A stretch of 64,000 nt of DNA from Stenotrophomonas nitritireducens (GCF_001431425.1 NZ_LDJG01000017.1:97881-161880); one strand, 5' to 3'; positions 35,949-45,014 are shown, numbered from the stretch's first letter. Program-made: numbers and translations. The notes: generated by a model from the letters alone, not told the origin.

Positions 35949-36497
35949 TCATTGCTCGATGCCGGTGGCCGTGATCAGCGCCGGGTAGTGCCGCAGGCCC
36001 AGGCGATCGGCCAGGTCGTCGCCGGCCACGGGCGCGAGCGGCACGCCCGGCACCAGGGCGCGCAGCCGCGCCAGGCCCTGCGCGGTCTCGACGTTGACGA
36101 CCAGGCCGACCGCGCCACGTTCGCGCAAAGCGGCGGCGCGGCGCTGCAACCAGGCCCGGGAAGCCTCGTCGTCGCCGATGACCACGAACGGCCGCAGGCC
36201 GGGCGCTTCGATCACCCGTCGCGCGACGGTGCCGGGCGTGAGCTTGGCGCTGCGCACCGGCAGCATCGCGGCTTCGTCCGCCCGTGTGGCAGGAACCTGG
36301 GGCGTCGGGATGGACGGCCGCGCCGGTGCGTTGGCGCGCGGCTGGAGATTCAGGGCTTCGTAGTACGGCAATGCCGACGTGCCGCCACGGTCCTCGACAA
36401 CGATCAGTGGCTCGCCGGCACGCGAGGCCAGCGGCAGGCCTGACAGCAGCATGAGTAGGCCCGTGAACGCGAGATGGGCGGGATGGGGTTTCGTCAT
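35949..36497 (-). CDS. ICE conjugation protein, TIGR03765 type
   Basis: 182 aa. A signal peptide ends near LPLASRAGEP. The remainder is a compact periplasmic domain with VVIGDDEASRAWLQRR and a final RLGLRHYPALITATGIE, a thioredoxin-like ending. PFL_4695 family. It lies 4 bp upstream of traD and overlaps the transglycosylase gene by 4 bp. Confidence 0.85.
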   Translation of the reverse strand: MTKPHPAHLAFTGLLMLLSGLPLASRAGEPLIVVEDRGGTSALPYYEALNLQPRANAPARPSIPTPQVPATRADEAAMLPVRSAKLTPGTVARRVIEAPGLRPFVVIGDDEASRAWLQRRAAALRERGAVGLVVNVETAQGLARLRALVPGVPLAPVAGDDLADRLGLRHYPALITATGIEQ

Positions 36498-37063
36498 GGG
36501 GAGGTCTCCTGGCGCGCCGCGAGGACCGCGGCGGCTGGTCGCGTGCCCTGCACGCGGGCAAGGTGGCGCGACACGCTGCGCCGATAGCGGGCGGCGGGCT
36601 CGCCGCCTGCGGGGCGGTGGTAGCGGCCGATCGCCAGCAGCCAGTCCTCGCCGGGGGTGTGCTGCTCCTTCAGGATCTCGGCGGCAACGGCCAGGTTGCG
36701 ATACGGATCCAGCAGGTCGCACGCGCCGGTAAAGCGGTGCTTGTGGTAGCCGAGGTTGATCTGGCCCAGGCCCGCATCAATGCGCGTGTGCGGCGTGGCG
36801 CGCATCGCCTGCTGCAGGCCAGCGCAGGCGTCGGCGCGCGTGGCGAAGCGGCGCGACTGGCCGGCGACGTTGAGGGACCACGGCCACGGCACCAGGCGCC
36901 CGTTGCGCCGGATGCCGCTCTCCTGCAAGGCCACGGCGTAGAGCACGGTCGAGGGGATGCCTGCGCGCTGGGCGGCAAGCTGGTAAGCCGGTGGCGGAAC
37001 CTCCTGGGCCAGGGCGGCAACGGCATACAGGCCGGCAGTGAGCACCAGTGCGCGCAGGGGCAT
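36494..37063 (-). CDS. Lytic transglycosylase of the transfer system
   Basis: About 189 aa. A signal peptide (MPLRALVLTAGLYAVAALAQ) precedes an SLT domain with the catalytic Glu in ALQESG and the later GLGQINLGYHKHRF and GRYHRP motifs. It opens peptidoglycan for the transfer channel, like VirB1. The ATG at 37063 gives the better signal peptide. An ATG at 37084 would add seven residues and overlap the upstream gene. Confidence 0.88.
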   Translation of the reverse strand: MPLRALVLTAGLYAVAALAQEVPPPAYQLAAQRAGIPSTVLYAVALQESGIRRNGRLVPWPWSLNVAGQSRRFATRADACAGLQQAMRATPHTRIDAGLGQINLGYHKHRFTGACDLLDPYRNLAVAAEILKEQHTPGEDWLLAIGRYHRPAGGEPAARYRRSVSRHLARVQGTRPAAAVLAARQETSP

Positions 37064-37065
37064 GG

Positions 37066-37803
37066 CTACGGCTGGCGCTGCCATTGGCCGTTCACTTCGC
37101 GCACGGCGGCGGGCAGATCGCCGGGCAGGCCCAGTGACAGCCAGCGGCCGCCGTCGTGGTTGAGCGTGATGCTGCCGGCGCGCACGCGCGCCGGGTCGAT
37201 CTGCGCGCGCTTGGCCCAGTCGCGGATGCGCGCGTCATCCTGGCGGCTGCCCACCATGTACAGGTCGAACTCCGCGCCCGAGGATTGCAGGCGCTGCACG
37301 AGCTGTCCGCAGGCTGCGCAGCCGTCCTTGACGAACACCGCCATGCGGCCGCTGCCGCGCAAGGGACTGCTGGATGGGCCGGCGCCCGGCTTGTCGTCGG
37401 GCAGGTTCACGCGCTGCATCCCCGGATTCAGGCGCTGCCAGGCCTCGTCGTAGGCGCGCTGGTAGGCGAGCAGCTTCTCGACGCGGCGCGCTTCCACCTG
37501 CACCTGCAGTTCCGCATAGCGGCGCCGTTCTTCGTCCGTGCGAGCTTCGATGCCCAGGGCGGACAGCGGGTCCAGGTTGGGCGAGTAGATACCCAGCGGC
37601 CCATCCATCAGCTCGCGGTAGCGTGCCCATTCTTGTGGCTGCAAGCCCCATTCGGTTGCCACCCGGTCGTCCAGCACGCGGGCGGCCAGCGGGCGCTCCT
37701 GGCTCTGTGCGTTGCGCGCCGAGGTCGTTGCGGGCTGCTGCGCCCAGGCGGGCCATTGCGACGACGCCACCAGGACCGCGAAAAGGAGGATCGACGGCTT
37801 CAT
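37066..37803 (-). CDS. ICE conjugation protein, TIGR03759 type
   Basis: 245 aa. A signal peptide ends WPAWAQ. A helical middle part is followed by a thioredoxin-like domain with CAACGQLV at about 160-165, a likely redox CxxC. PFL_4693 family. It is a second possible disulfide-handling protein in this operon. Confidence 0.85.
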   Translation of the reverse strand: MKPSILLFAVLVASSQWPAWAQQPATTSARNAQSQERPLAARVLDDRVATEWGLQPQEWARYRELMDGPLGIYSPNLDPLSALGIEARTDEERRRYAELQVQVEARRVEKLLAYQRAYDEAWQRLNPGMQRVNLPDDKPGAGPSSSPLRGSGRMAVFVKDGCAACGQLVQRLQSSGAEFDLYMVGSRQDDARIRDWAKRAQIDPARVRAGSITLNHDGGRWLSLGLPGDLPAAVREVNGQWQRQP

Positions 37804-37815
37804 GGGGTGCTCCGG

Positions 37816-38460
37816 TCAGGGAATCGCCACGCGGCGGGTCTGGTTGCCGGCCTGGAACACTGCGGTGTTGCCCTCGATCGCCTGCAGGCGCCACGGGCCG
37901 ACCGCATCCCCGGGCAGCAGCACCTGAAGTTGGGCGGGCGTGAAGTCCCCGATGCTCGGCGCGACGGACACGCTGCGCTGGCCGGCGCGCAGTTCGGCGC
38001 CGACGACGCGGAATGGCAGCGGCGGCAGCTCGGTCTTGGAGGCGGCGGACGTGCGCGATGCGCGCCGCTGGGCGGGTGCGGTGGCACGCGCGGCGGCTTG
38101 GCGCGCCTTGATCTGCTCGACCTCCGCGCGCAGCGCCTGGAGGTCGTCGGCCGCTGCGTAGCCACTGAGAGATTTCTCGACCTGGGCCGCGCGTGCTTCC
38201 AGAATCTGGCGGGTGTCTTTGAGGTCAGCGTCCGTCGCGACGGCCGGGCGCTGCTGGATGGCCTCGATCGTCTCGGCCAAGCCAGTTGCCTGCGCTTCCA
38301 GGCGTTGCAGGCGGGAATCCAGCCGCTCCTGGTCGGCCTGGTCGCTGAGGGCCTGGTAGCCCAGGGCCGCCAAGACGCTGAGGAAGATCAACCAGAGCCA
38401 CATCAGGCTCTGCACCACCACGGCGGCGGTCGATCGCTGGGCAGGTTGCGGGGCGTTCAT
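37816..38460 (-). CDS. Coiled-coil membrane protein of the ICE
   Basis: 214 aa. One membrane helix at about 17-38 is followed by a long coiled coil (about 42-130) and a C-terminal beta-rich domain. The topology resembles TraB/PilO-like bridging proteins. It overlaps the PilL-like gene by 4 bp and is conserved in position in related ICEs. No function is assigned. Confidence 0.75.
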   Translation of the reverse strand: MNAPQPAQRSTAAVVVQSLMWLWLIFLSVLAALGYQALSDQADQERLDSRLQRLEAQATGLAETIEAIQQRPAVATDADLKDTRQILEARAAQVEKSLSGYAAADDLQALRAEVEQIKARQAAARATAPAQRRASRTSAASKTELPPLPFRVVGAELRAGQRSVSVAPSIGDFTPAQLQVLLPGDAVGPWRLQAIEGNTAVFQAGNQTRRVAIP

Positions 38461-39056
38461 GGCTGGCCTCCCGAAACCATGGGTGCCAGCGGGAACGTCT
38501 GCACCGCCTCGGTGGCGGGTGGCTCGGATGGGGACTCGGCGACCGCGCGATCGCCGGGCCGCTCGAAGCAGATTTGCCGTGCGCGGTCATCCGCGTGCAG
38601 TTCCCAGGCCGGGCCAGCCAGCGTGAGCAGCGCATCGCGCAAGGTCATGGGGCCGAGGTGCAGGTGTACCGCCGGCAACGGCAGCGCGTACAGCTCGATC
38701 ACGGCATGCGCGGTCTGGCACAGGCCATAGCCGCTGCGTTTGAGCACGTGCCGAAGCCCATCCCCGACCGTGGCGCGGGCATCCTCGGGCATGGACACGT
38801 CGATGGTCTGCAACAACAGGTCGCGCTGCGCCGCCATGGGTGCCAGTTCGACCAGTGTGTAGCGGGCGTAGCGCACGACCGGGATGTACTCGGAAGCCTC
38901 GGGTTCAGGCGCGGCCAAGACTTCCGCGATGGTGTCGGGCGCGACCGGCGCAGTCGTCGTCGCGCAGCCACCGGCCAGCACCGACCACAGCAGGCCGAGA
39001 AATCCCGCCAGAAGGCGGCGTTCGGGATAGTGAAACCACGGTGGAGAGGGGCACAT
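38457..39056 (-). CDS. PilL-like lipoprotein, TIGR03748 type
   Basis: 199 aa. The lipobox LAGGC at about residues 26-30 marks an outer-membrane lipoprotein. The TLVELAPMAAQRDLL and GDGLRHVLKRSGYGLC segments are typical of PilL N-terminal domains of PFGI-1 and SPI-7 elements. It heads this block of the transfer operon. Confidence 0.85.
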   Translation of the reverse strand: MCPSPPWFHYPERRLLAGFLGLLWSVLAGGCATTTAPVAPDTIAEVLAAPEPEASEYIPVVRYARYTLVELAPMAAQRDLLLQTIDVSMPEDARATVGDGLRHVLKRSGYGLCQTAHAVIELYALPLPAVHLHLGPMTLRDALLTLAGPAWELHADDRARQICFERPGDRAVAESPSEPPATEAVQTFPLAPMVSGGQP

Positions 39057-39157
39057 AGCTCGGCGTCCTGAAACATCCAGCCCTCACCATCGCCGCTCAG
39101 GCCGCGAGCGGCAGCAAACAATGCGAACCAGGCAGCGTCCGATTTACCGGGAGCGGC

Positions 39158-39182
39158 AAAAAAAACGGCCCCGAAGGGCCGT
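39158..39182 (-). terminator. Intrinsic terminator after the SNF2 helicase gene
   Basis: A perfect ACGGCCC/GGGCCGT-type stem (39165-39182) with a CTTCGG-like tetraloop is followed on the minus strand by eight T residues. It separates the maintenance genes from the transfer operon. Confidence 0.92.
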
Positions 39183-39194
39183 AAGTGGAACGTG

Positions 39195-41474
39195 TCATGC
39201 GGCGACAAGCTGCCGGGCCAGTGCGACCTCGACGGAATCACCGTCCTGGTTCAGGACATCGAGCCCGGATTCGGGCACGTCGCCCGAGGTGGACTGCGAG
39301 ACCATGATCTTCTTGGCCATCAGCTCCAGGCAGGTCATCTGCGAGGAACCGGCGTAGCCGAGGTAGATCACACGCACGGGCTGCTTCTGCCCGATGCGCC
39401 AGGAGCGGCGTGCCGCCTGCTGGAGCGAGTACACGTTGTAGCCCGACTGCATGAACACGATCGTCGGGAACTCCAACAGGTCCAGCCCCGTCTTGACCAA
39501 CTCGGGGTTGGTGATGAGCACGTCGATGCCACGGTCCAGTTGCTCGGCGATCCAGTCTTCGCGGCGGCTGGCATCCACGCTCGCGCGCAGCACCGCCACC
39601 TTGAAGCCTTCCTGCTCCAGCAACACCTTCAGGCGCGACGTGGTGTCGCGCGTGCCGGTATAGACCGTGTAGGCCAGGACCTTGCGGCCCTGCGCCTTCT
39701 CCTCTTTGCAGATGTCGATCAGCTCACGCTCCTTGGGGCTGATCTCGAACTCGTTGAACTGAGCCGGGACAAACGCCAAGGTGTTGCGCGTGCGCGGATG
39801 CACCACGGTCTCCGACCGGAAGCAGCAATCCGGCCAGGCCAGCAGCACGTTGAGGACCACACCCAGCAAGGTCGTATCGCGTCGCGCCAGAGCCTGTTTC
39901 AGCTCCGCGGTCAGCCGACCCGCCAGATCGCGGTAGGCCGCGGCTTGCGCCGTGTCCATCGCGACTTCACGGAACTCCTCGTCATACGGCGGCAGGACGT
40001 TGCCACCGATGTCCTTGAGCTTGAGAAAGATCGTGAACGGCAGGATGCAGCGCAGCACGCCCTTGGGGCCAAACCCCGGGGCCTTGACCGTGCGCACCGA
40101 TACCTTGGTGCCCTTGGCCGTCTTGTGCGCCGTGCCGGTGCTCTCGGAGTAGATGTCCTTCAACACCCCGTGATCGCGCATGAACGCCATCGCAGCCGAG
40201 GTCATGCTGCCGCTCGTGGTCGGGCGGTAGCCGTCTTCGATCATCCGCCCCGGAAGGGCTCGGAACAGCAGGTGGAACAGGTCGTCCCCGTAGCCGCCCA
40301 TCAACGTGCCGGTCAGCAGCAAGGTCTTGCGAGCCTTCGCCGCCAGCACGCCCATGGCCTGGCCCTGGGCACTGCCCCCGTTCTTGTACTCATGTGCCTC
40401 ATCGGCGATGAGCAGGTCGAACGTGCCTTGCGGCAGGTAGCGTTTGATGAACTCGGACGGCTGATAGCCGCCCTCGCCAAAGCCGAACTCCATGTTGGCC
40501 ATCGCACGTTCCATGCGCGTGGCCTGACGGTCGGAAAACACCAGCTCGCCGTTGCCATCCATGAGGTTGATGAACTCATGGATGTTGTCGCCGAGCATCG
40601 ACGCCAGGAACCCGTCACCGAACTTTTGCATCAGCTTCTGCGCGGTGACCTCTCCGATGGTCGGTATGCGCTTTAAGGCTTTGAGCACGGCCGAGGACTG
40701 GTCGCTGCCGGACAGACTGCGCGGGCGGATCAGTGTCCACAGGGGCGCGGCGCAGTGGCCGCACTTCCTGCGGCACTCCTCGGCTTGGAGCGCGATCGGG
40801 TTGACCGGCTCGCCGTCGAGGTCGGTGATGACCGTGCCGCAGTCCGGGCAGGCCGCCACGTCGCCGTGGCGGGTGCGCCGCGTGGTGAAGACAGGCTTCC
40901 AGTGAAAGCCCATCCGCATCCTGACGCGCCCCAGGACGAAGAACTCCTGGCCCGTGGGCTGCACGCCCAACTGCTCGCGCAGCTTGATGAGCTTGACGAG
41001 CGTATCCGGCCCGTTGAGTACCCACACCTTGGCACCGGCCACCGTCTCCTGGATCTCGCGCCGCCACTTGTAAACCAGGTGGGGCGGCGACAGCACCAGA
41101 GTGCGGCGATAGCCTTCGGCGTTGAGCACGGCGGCCGTGGCAATGCCGACGGTCGTCTTGCCGCAGCCCATCTCGCCATTGACGATCGCAGCACGTTCGC
41201 CACGGTCGATCAGCAGCTCGGCGGCGGCGTGGACGACTTCGGCCTGGGCTGGGAACAGCTTGCGCTTGAGGCTGGCGACCACCAGTTGCCGGTGCGCCTG
41301 CGGTTGGCCGGTATAGACCGGCGGATTAGCGCTGTTGAGGGCGTCGAGTAGTTCGTCGCCGAACTCGCCGACAAAATCCTGAAGGCTCAGGGTCAGAGGG
41401 GAAGATTCCGCGTCGAGCAGTTCGCCCTGTACGGGCGCGGATTCAGCGGCAGTGGTTTCGAGATCGAGGGACAT
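39195..41474 (-). CDS. SNF2-like DEAH helicase of the ICE
   Basis: 759 aa. Motif I GEMGCGKTT (about 103-111), two zinc-binding pairs (CPDCG and CGHC, about 215-245), DEAH at about 365, motif III LLTGTLMGG, and a C-terminal helicase domain with VLITNPELVKTGLDLL and the QAARRSWRIGQ motif VI typical of SNF2 proteins. It probably remodels or translocates on DNA during element maintenance. It is an ICE-core gene and stands in its own unit bounded by the terminator at 39158. Confidence 0.9.
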   Translation of the reverse strand: MSLDLETTAAESAPVQGELLDAESSPLTLSLQDFVGEFGDELLDALNSANPPVYTGQPQAHRQLVVASLKRKLFPAQAEVVHAAAELLIDRGERAAIVNGEMGCGKTTVGIATAAVLNAEGYRRTLVLSPPHLVYKWRREIQETVAGAKVWVLNGPDTLVKLIKLREQLGVQPTGQEFFVLGRVRMRMGFHWKPVFTTRRTRHGDVAACPDCGTVITDLDGEPVNPIALQAEECRRKCGHCAAPLWTLIRPRSLSGSDQSSAVLKALKRIPTIGEVTAQKLMQKFGDGFLASMLGDNIHEFINLMDGNGELVFSDRQATRMERAMANMEFGFGEGGYQPSEFIKRYLPQGTFDLLIADEAHEYKNGGSAQGQAMGVLAAKARKTLLLTGTLMGGYGDDLFHLLFRALPGRMIEDGYRPTTSGSMTSAAMAFMRDHGVLKDIYSESTGTAHKTAKGTKVSVRTVKAPGFGPKGVLRCILPFTIFLKLKDIGGNVLPPYDEEFREVAMDTAQAAAYRDLAGRLTAELKQALARRDTTLLGVVLNVLLAWPDCCFRSETVVHPRTRNTLAFVPAQFNEFEISPKERELIDICKEEKAQGRKVLAYTVYTGTRDTTSRLKVLLEQEGFKVAVLRASVDASRREDWIAEQLDRGIDVLITNPELVKTGLDLLEFPTIVFMQSGYNVYSLQQAARRSWRIGQKQPVRVIYLGYAGSSQMTCLELMAKKIMVSQSTSGDVPESGLDVLNQDGDSVEVALARQLVAA

Positions 41475-41515
41475 GGTGATGCTCCAAAGAAAAATGGGGC
41501 ATGCACCACCCCCAG

Positions 41516-41535
41516 CGGGGCAATGGCATGCCCCG
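41516..41535 (-). promoter_or_regulatory. Leader hairpin of the SNF2 helicase gene
   Basis: CGGGGCA/TGCCCCG, 7 bp with a six-base loop, about 41 nt before the ATG. Confidence 0.55.
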
Positions 41536-41610
41536 TGGTGGGAAGAGAATCGACGCGTGGCTGAGGGTGGTTGAAGGTGCTGGCCTGGGCGGCCCGCAGG
41601 TGAGCCGTGC

Positions 41611-41916
41611 TCAGTCTTCGGACGGAAGCACGATGACGGTTGCGCAGCGCTGCGAATCGGTGACGATGCGAATGGCGAGCCCCGGATGGATCACGTAGTG
41701 CGATTCCAGCGACGCGCCCGATTGAAGCGCGCTGCTGTTCGTCTGCCATTGCTGGATGTTGACGTCGCCCCAGTCGCCACGGGTGTGGCGCCTGAAGTAC
41801 GGGATCGGGTCCAGGCGACCCGCGCGGACCAGGCGGTCTACACCTCTGCTGAAGATGAGCGCCCCGATGGGGAACGCCAGCCGCTGGCAGTAGGTTTCGA
41901 TGCGATGCGATGCCAT
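41611..41916 (-). CDS. Small ICE protein, paralogue of the gene at 42006
   Basis: 101 aa, soluble. It shares with its upstream neighbour the pattern GRLDPIPYFRRHTRGDWGD, an N..A...G..L.S.Y.I motif and a C-terminal V.LP.E.D. The two are diverged tandem duplicates. No function is recognised. Confidence 0.75.
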   Translation of the reverse strand: MASHRIETYCQRLAFPIGALIFSRGVDRLVRAGRLDPIPYFRRHTRGDWGDVNIQQWQTNSSALQSGASLESHYVIHPGLAIRIVTDSQRCATVIVLPSED

Positions 41917-41957
41917 GGGCTCCTCCTTGATGAGTCATTGAGCCACGACACCCCTGC

Positions 41958-41975
41958 CGGAGTGAAGTGGCTCCG
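41958..41975 (-). promoter_or_regulatory. Leader hairpin of the 41611 gene
   Basis: CGGAG/CTCCG stem with an eight-base loop, preceded on the transcript by CTCATCCACC, about 42 nt before the ATG. Confidence 0.5.
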
Positions 41976-42005
41976 TCAGGTGGATGAGGATGACGATGTG
42001 GGGCC

Positions 42006-42326
42006 TCAGATCAGGTCCCGCTCTTCGGGAAGCTGGACCACCGTGGTCTGGTGGTCCTCGCTGGTCTTGACGATCAGCGCCAGGTCCGGCGTGATCCTGA
42101 ACTGCGAGATCATTAGGTTGTCCTGTTGGATCGCCACGTCGTTGGCTTGGCGTGTGGCCTCATCGATCTCGCCCCAGTCCCCGCGCACATGGCGCTGGAC
42201 ATAGGCCAAGGGGTCGATCAGGCCTCGCCGGGCCAGCCAATGCACCTTCTCGCTCAACTTCAACGTACTCGGTGCGAACAACGGTTGCTTGTGCGGCGCA
42301 GGCCGCTTGAACGGATTGGGGATCAT
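42006..42326 (-). CDS. Small ICE protein, paralogue of the gene at 41611
   Basis: 106 aa. An N-terminal basic stretch (NPFKRPAPHKQP) precedes the shared region LIDPLAYVQRHVRGDWGE and the TVVQLPEERDLI end. The ATG at 42326 follows AAGGAG. The RHxRGDWGE signature defines the family, whose function is unknown. Confidence 0.75.
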   Translation of the reverse strand: MIPNPFKRPAPHKQPLFAPSTLKLSEKVHWLARRGLIDPLAYVQRHVRGDWGEIDEATRQANDVAIQQDNLMISQFRITPDLALIVKTSEDHQTTVVQLPEERDLI

Positions 42327-42354
42327 GGTGTTTCTCCTTCGAGTTGGTACAGCA

Positions 42355-42370
42355 GGACGGCAGCGCGTCC
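42355..42370 (-). promoter_or_regulatory. Leader hairpin of the 42006 gene
   Basis: GGACG/CGTCC stem with a six-base loop, directly after TGATCCACC on the transcript, about 28 nt before the ATG. Confidence 0.5.
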
Positions 42371-42376
42371 GGTGGA

Positions 42377-43486
42377 TCAGCGAATGGTCAACACCTCGCC
42401 CCGTGTCGCGGAGCCAGGTGTCATGTCCCACGCGCGGATGACGGGAACGAACTTGTCGGTGAGGATGCGGGTCTCGGCGATGGAGCCGTCTTCGCGTTCG
42501 GTGAACTCCCGCTGGAGCGTCTTGTCCTTGTGGGTGTCACCTTTGACGACGAGCACGCGCCCGGTCTTGGAGCGCACAACCCCCGAGATCGCACCCGCGG
42601 CCAGAGCCAGGGCGAGATGCCAGCGGGACAAGGCCCGCGCCGGTGGACGCAGCGATTGCTGCGCAGCCCCCAGGTGCGTGTCCTGCGATGGCCACAAGCC
42701 TTGCAGCCTGCCAACCTCATCGGCGAACTGCTCGGGCTCCATCGTCACGCGGAAGAAATGCTCTGGCTCGGCCGGGCTGGCGGGGACGATGTACGGCAGG
42801 AACGGCCACTCGCTCGGCAGTTCCTCGGCTTCGACTTCGCCTTGCCCTACCTGCAACAGCAGATTGCGCACGGCCTTGACGCCATCGGGCACCTGCTCGC
42901 GCTGGCGCACCCGGCGTCCGAAGATCACCACCTGCTTGAACTGCGTCTCCACCGCTCGGTAGATGCGCAGGTCCGTGTAGTGGCGCGTCAGCCAGCCGAC
43001 CAACTCCGCGTCGAGCACGTAGCCGGGGACGATGAAAACCAGCACGCCGCCGTATTGCAGCAGCGAGAGCGTGCGCTGGTAGAACAGCTTTTCAAGGCGG
43101 GCACGGCCCTGGCCCTGATAGCCGATGTTGCCGTTGACGTCCTTGGACAGGTCCCCATACGGCGGGTTGAGCCAGAGCAGCCCGAAGGACTGCTTGGAGA
43201 CCATCGTGTCCATCAGGTCCGCGTGCAGGCAGTGATCGACCAGGCCGCGGGCATGGCGCGCCCGCTCCGCGTCGAACTCGACGGCGAACGCCTTTGCCTG
43301 CTCGCGCCCGAGGGCATGGGCGGCTTCGGCGATCGCCACGCCTTCGCCGGCGCAGGGATCGAGGATGCACATCGGCCCGTCGCTGGGCATCAGTGCGTTG
43401 AGCGCTCTTTCGAGCGTGGGTTCGTCGGTCGGGAAATATCCGTTCTTGACGAAATTGCGGGCGAGCCGCGGGAACATGAGGGCCAT
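42377..43486 (-). CDS. SAM-dependent methyltransferase (DUF6094-like)
   Basis: 369 aa. Motif I DPCAGEGVAIAEAA at about residues 43-56 binds S-adenosylmethionine, and NPPYG at about 107-111 is the catalytic motif of N6-adenine-type enzymes. The C-terminal half has no recognised target-recognition domain. It may methylate ICE DNA against restriction. Specificity cannot be read from the sequence. Confidence 0.82.
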   Translation of the reverse strand: MALMFPRLARNFVKNGYFPTDEPTLERALNALMPSDGPMCILDPCAGEGVAIAEAAHALGREQAKAFAVEFDAERARHARGLVDHCLHADLMDTMVSKQSFGLLWLNPPYGDLSKDVNGNIGYQGQGRARLEKLFYQRTLSLLQYGGVLVFIVPGYVLDAELVGWLTRHYTDLRIYRAVETQFKQVVIFGRRVRQREQVPDGVKAVRNLLLQVGQGEVEAEELPSEWPFLPYIVPASPAEPEHFFRVTMEPEQFADEVGRLQGLWPSQDTHLGAAQQSLRPPARALSRWHLALALAAGAISGVVRSKTGRVLVVKGDTHKDKTLQREFTEREDGSIAETRILTDKFVPVIRAWDMTPGSATRGEVLTIR

Positions 43487-43516
43487 GGAAGTCTCCTGGT
43501 TGGCGGGGATGAAACA

Positions 43517-43542
43517 CGGAAGTACGCCAAGGCGTGCCTCCG
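43517..43542 (-). promoter_or_regulatory. Leader hairpin of the methyltransferase gene
   Basis: An inner ACGCC/GGCGT stem and an outer CGGA/TCCG stem, after GACCCACC on the transcript, 30 nt before the ATG. Confidence 0.5.
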
Positions 43543-43550
43543 AGGGTGGG

Positions 43551-44198
43551 TCAAGCCGCTACCGCTTCCGGCGTCCAAATCTTGGCCGGATACGGATAGG
43601 CGGTGAGCGCGTCGCTGCGGATCAGGGAGCCGAGCGCCAGGGTCAGCGCCGGCACGTCGATGGCGAGCCGATGGCCTTCCAGCGGCCCGAGGGCGAACGG
43701 AAGGCGGGCCAGCATCTCGCGGGTTTGCAGCAGTTCCAGCACGGTCTCGCGCCAGTGATCGAGCAGCGGCAACGGGCAGGTGTCCCGCACCAGCATCCAC
43801 AGGCGGTCAAGCCTGTGGGCGCTGTCGCGTGGCAGCAGTGCCAATGCGCTGGCGTTGGCCTTGTCGGGCTTGACGCAGCGCCGGTCGAACAGCCACACGT
43901 TGGACAGCGAGCCGAACAGCGTCCGCCGGTACGCGCGCGTGATGCGCTTTTCCAGGCGATCGACGTTGCCGATGAATACCGGGACGCTGCCGCCCTGGTC
44001 GGTGATGACGTGGAACTGGTCCAGTCCCTGCTCGTCGCGCCCGAGGGTCAGGCGAGCGAGGAACTGCTGGACGGCGGTGTCCCGCGCCCAGATGGACAGG
44101 AAGATCAGGTTGCCCTGGTCATCGCCGACGCAGGCGTCGGCCATCACGTCCGGGCATTCGTCGATGCGGTACAGCGTGGAAGAAGTGTTTGCGGGCAT
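43551..44198 (-). CDS. Hypothetical ICE protein, 215 aa
   Basis: Soluble, mixed composition, with DQFHVITDQGGSVPVFIGN near the middle and a helical C-terminal half. I recognise no domain. It has a normal ribosome site and its own leader hairpin, and codon use like its neighbours, so it is a real gene. Confidence 0.7.
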   Translation of the reverse strand: MPANTSSTLYRIDECPDVMADACVGDDQGNLIFLSIWARDTAVQQFLARLTLGRDEQGLDQFHVITDQGGSVPVFIGNVDRLEKRITRAYRRTLFGSLSNVWLFDRRCVKPDKANASALALLPRDSAHRLDRLWMLVRDTCPLPLLDHWRETVLELLQTREMLARLPFALGPLEGHRLAIDVPALTLALGSLIRSDALTAYPYPAKIWTPEAVAA

Positions 44199-44235
44199 GG
44201 TGGTGTCCTCGGATGAACGGGAACAGCACCGCCCG

Positions 44236-44256
44236 CTGGGGCAAGTACTGCCCCAG
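44236..44256 (-). promoter_or_regulatory. Leader hairpin of the 43551 gene
   Basis: CTGGGGCA/TGCCCCAG, 8 bp with a five-base loop, after TTCCACC on the transcript. Confidence 0.6.
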
Positions 44257-44274
44257 GGGGTGGAAGAAAACCGC

Positions 44275-44535
44275 TCAGTCCGGCTCGAACTGCCGGGTGT
44301 GCGGGTTGAAGTGAAGCGGCTCGTCCGCCGAAGTGATCGGCGTGAAGCCTTCCAGGTAGATGTTGTTGAGGTACTGGTCGCGGTAGGTCAGTGCCTGCCG
44401 TGCCTGGTCCTCGGTGAGGCCGTTGTCGATGAAGTACGCCAGCATTTCCTCGTCGGAGGACACTTCGTCGTTGGACAAACTCCCTTCAACGAGTGCCAGC
44501 AACGAGGGCGGAAGCGTTGCCAGGATCGGGTCCAT
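44275..44535 (-). CDS. Hypothetical acidic ICE protein, 86 aa
   Basis: Acidic, soluble, with SNDEVSSDEEMLAYFIDNG and DQARQALTYRDQYLNN. It begins 16 bp after the upstream gene, so it is co-transcribed and has no hairpin of its own. No family is recognised. Confidence 0.7.
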   Translation of the reverse strand: MDPILATLPPSLLALVEGSLSNDEVSSDEEMLAYFIDNGLTEDQARQALTYRDQYLNNIYLEGFTPITSADEPLHFNPHTRQFEPD

Positions 44536-44551
44536 GTCGGTTCCTCCTGGC

Positions 44552-44959
44552 TCAGGCCATCGACGCCGCGGCGGATGCCGCGGATGCCGTGGGTGTGCGC
44601 CGCCGGGCGTGGTAGGCGCGAACGCCTGCACGCCAGTCGGCGGACTGCTCCGGTGCGAGGTCCAGATAGGACAGCGGGCACGTGTAGTAGTACGGGTGCA
44701 TGGACTCGTCCAAGGACTTGTAGCCCCACTGGCCGCCGCTTCGTTCAAGCAGATCGCAGCGGATGTAGCGCAGGGACTGGCCCGGTGCGAGATCACGATG
44801 CACGCCTTCGACCTTGGCGGTCACTTCGGCGACGGACCACAGCACGTTGCCGCGCAGGGTGTGAGCGATGACCTTGACGCTGGCGCGCTCGGTCTCTTGC
44901 GGTGCGATCAGTTCCGCGATCAGTTCGGACCGCGATTGGTTTGAGAAATACCAGCCCAT
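44552..44959 (-). CDS. Hypothetical ICE protein, 135 aa
   Basis: Starts MGWYFSNQSRSELIAELI and contains HTLRGNVLWSVAEV and YKSLDESMHPYYYTCPLSYLD. This resembles small conserved plasmid and ICE proteins of unknown function. The Ala-rich C-terminus is low complexity. It follows AGGAGG. Confidence 0.72.
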   Translation of the reverse strand: MGWYFSNQSRSELIAELIAPQETERASVKVIAHTLRGNVLWSVAEVTAKVEGVHRDLAPGQSLRYIRCDLLERSGGQWGYKSLDESMHPYYYTCPLSYLDLAPEQSADWRAGVRAYHARRRTPTASAASAAASMA

Positions 44960-44998
44960 GAGAGGCCTCCTCGAAAAGTTGAGCTGAAGGCCTCCCCG

Positions 44999-45014
44999 TG
45001 GGGAAGAACCCCCA
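44999..45014 (-). promoter_or_regulatory. Leader hairpin of the 44552 gene
   Basis: TGGGG/CCCCA stem after CATCACCCGC on the transcript, 40 nt before the ATG. Confidence 0.55.

Noticed and set aside
39195..43486. SNF2 helicase near a methyltransferase, resembling a DISARM-like defence set
   Set aside because: The other DISARM genes are absent, small ICE genes lie between, and both are known core genes of this ICE class.
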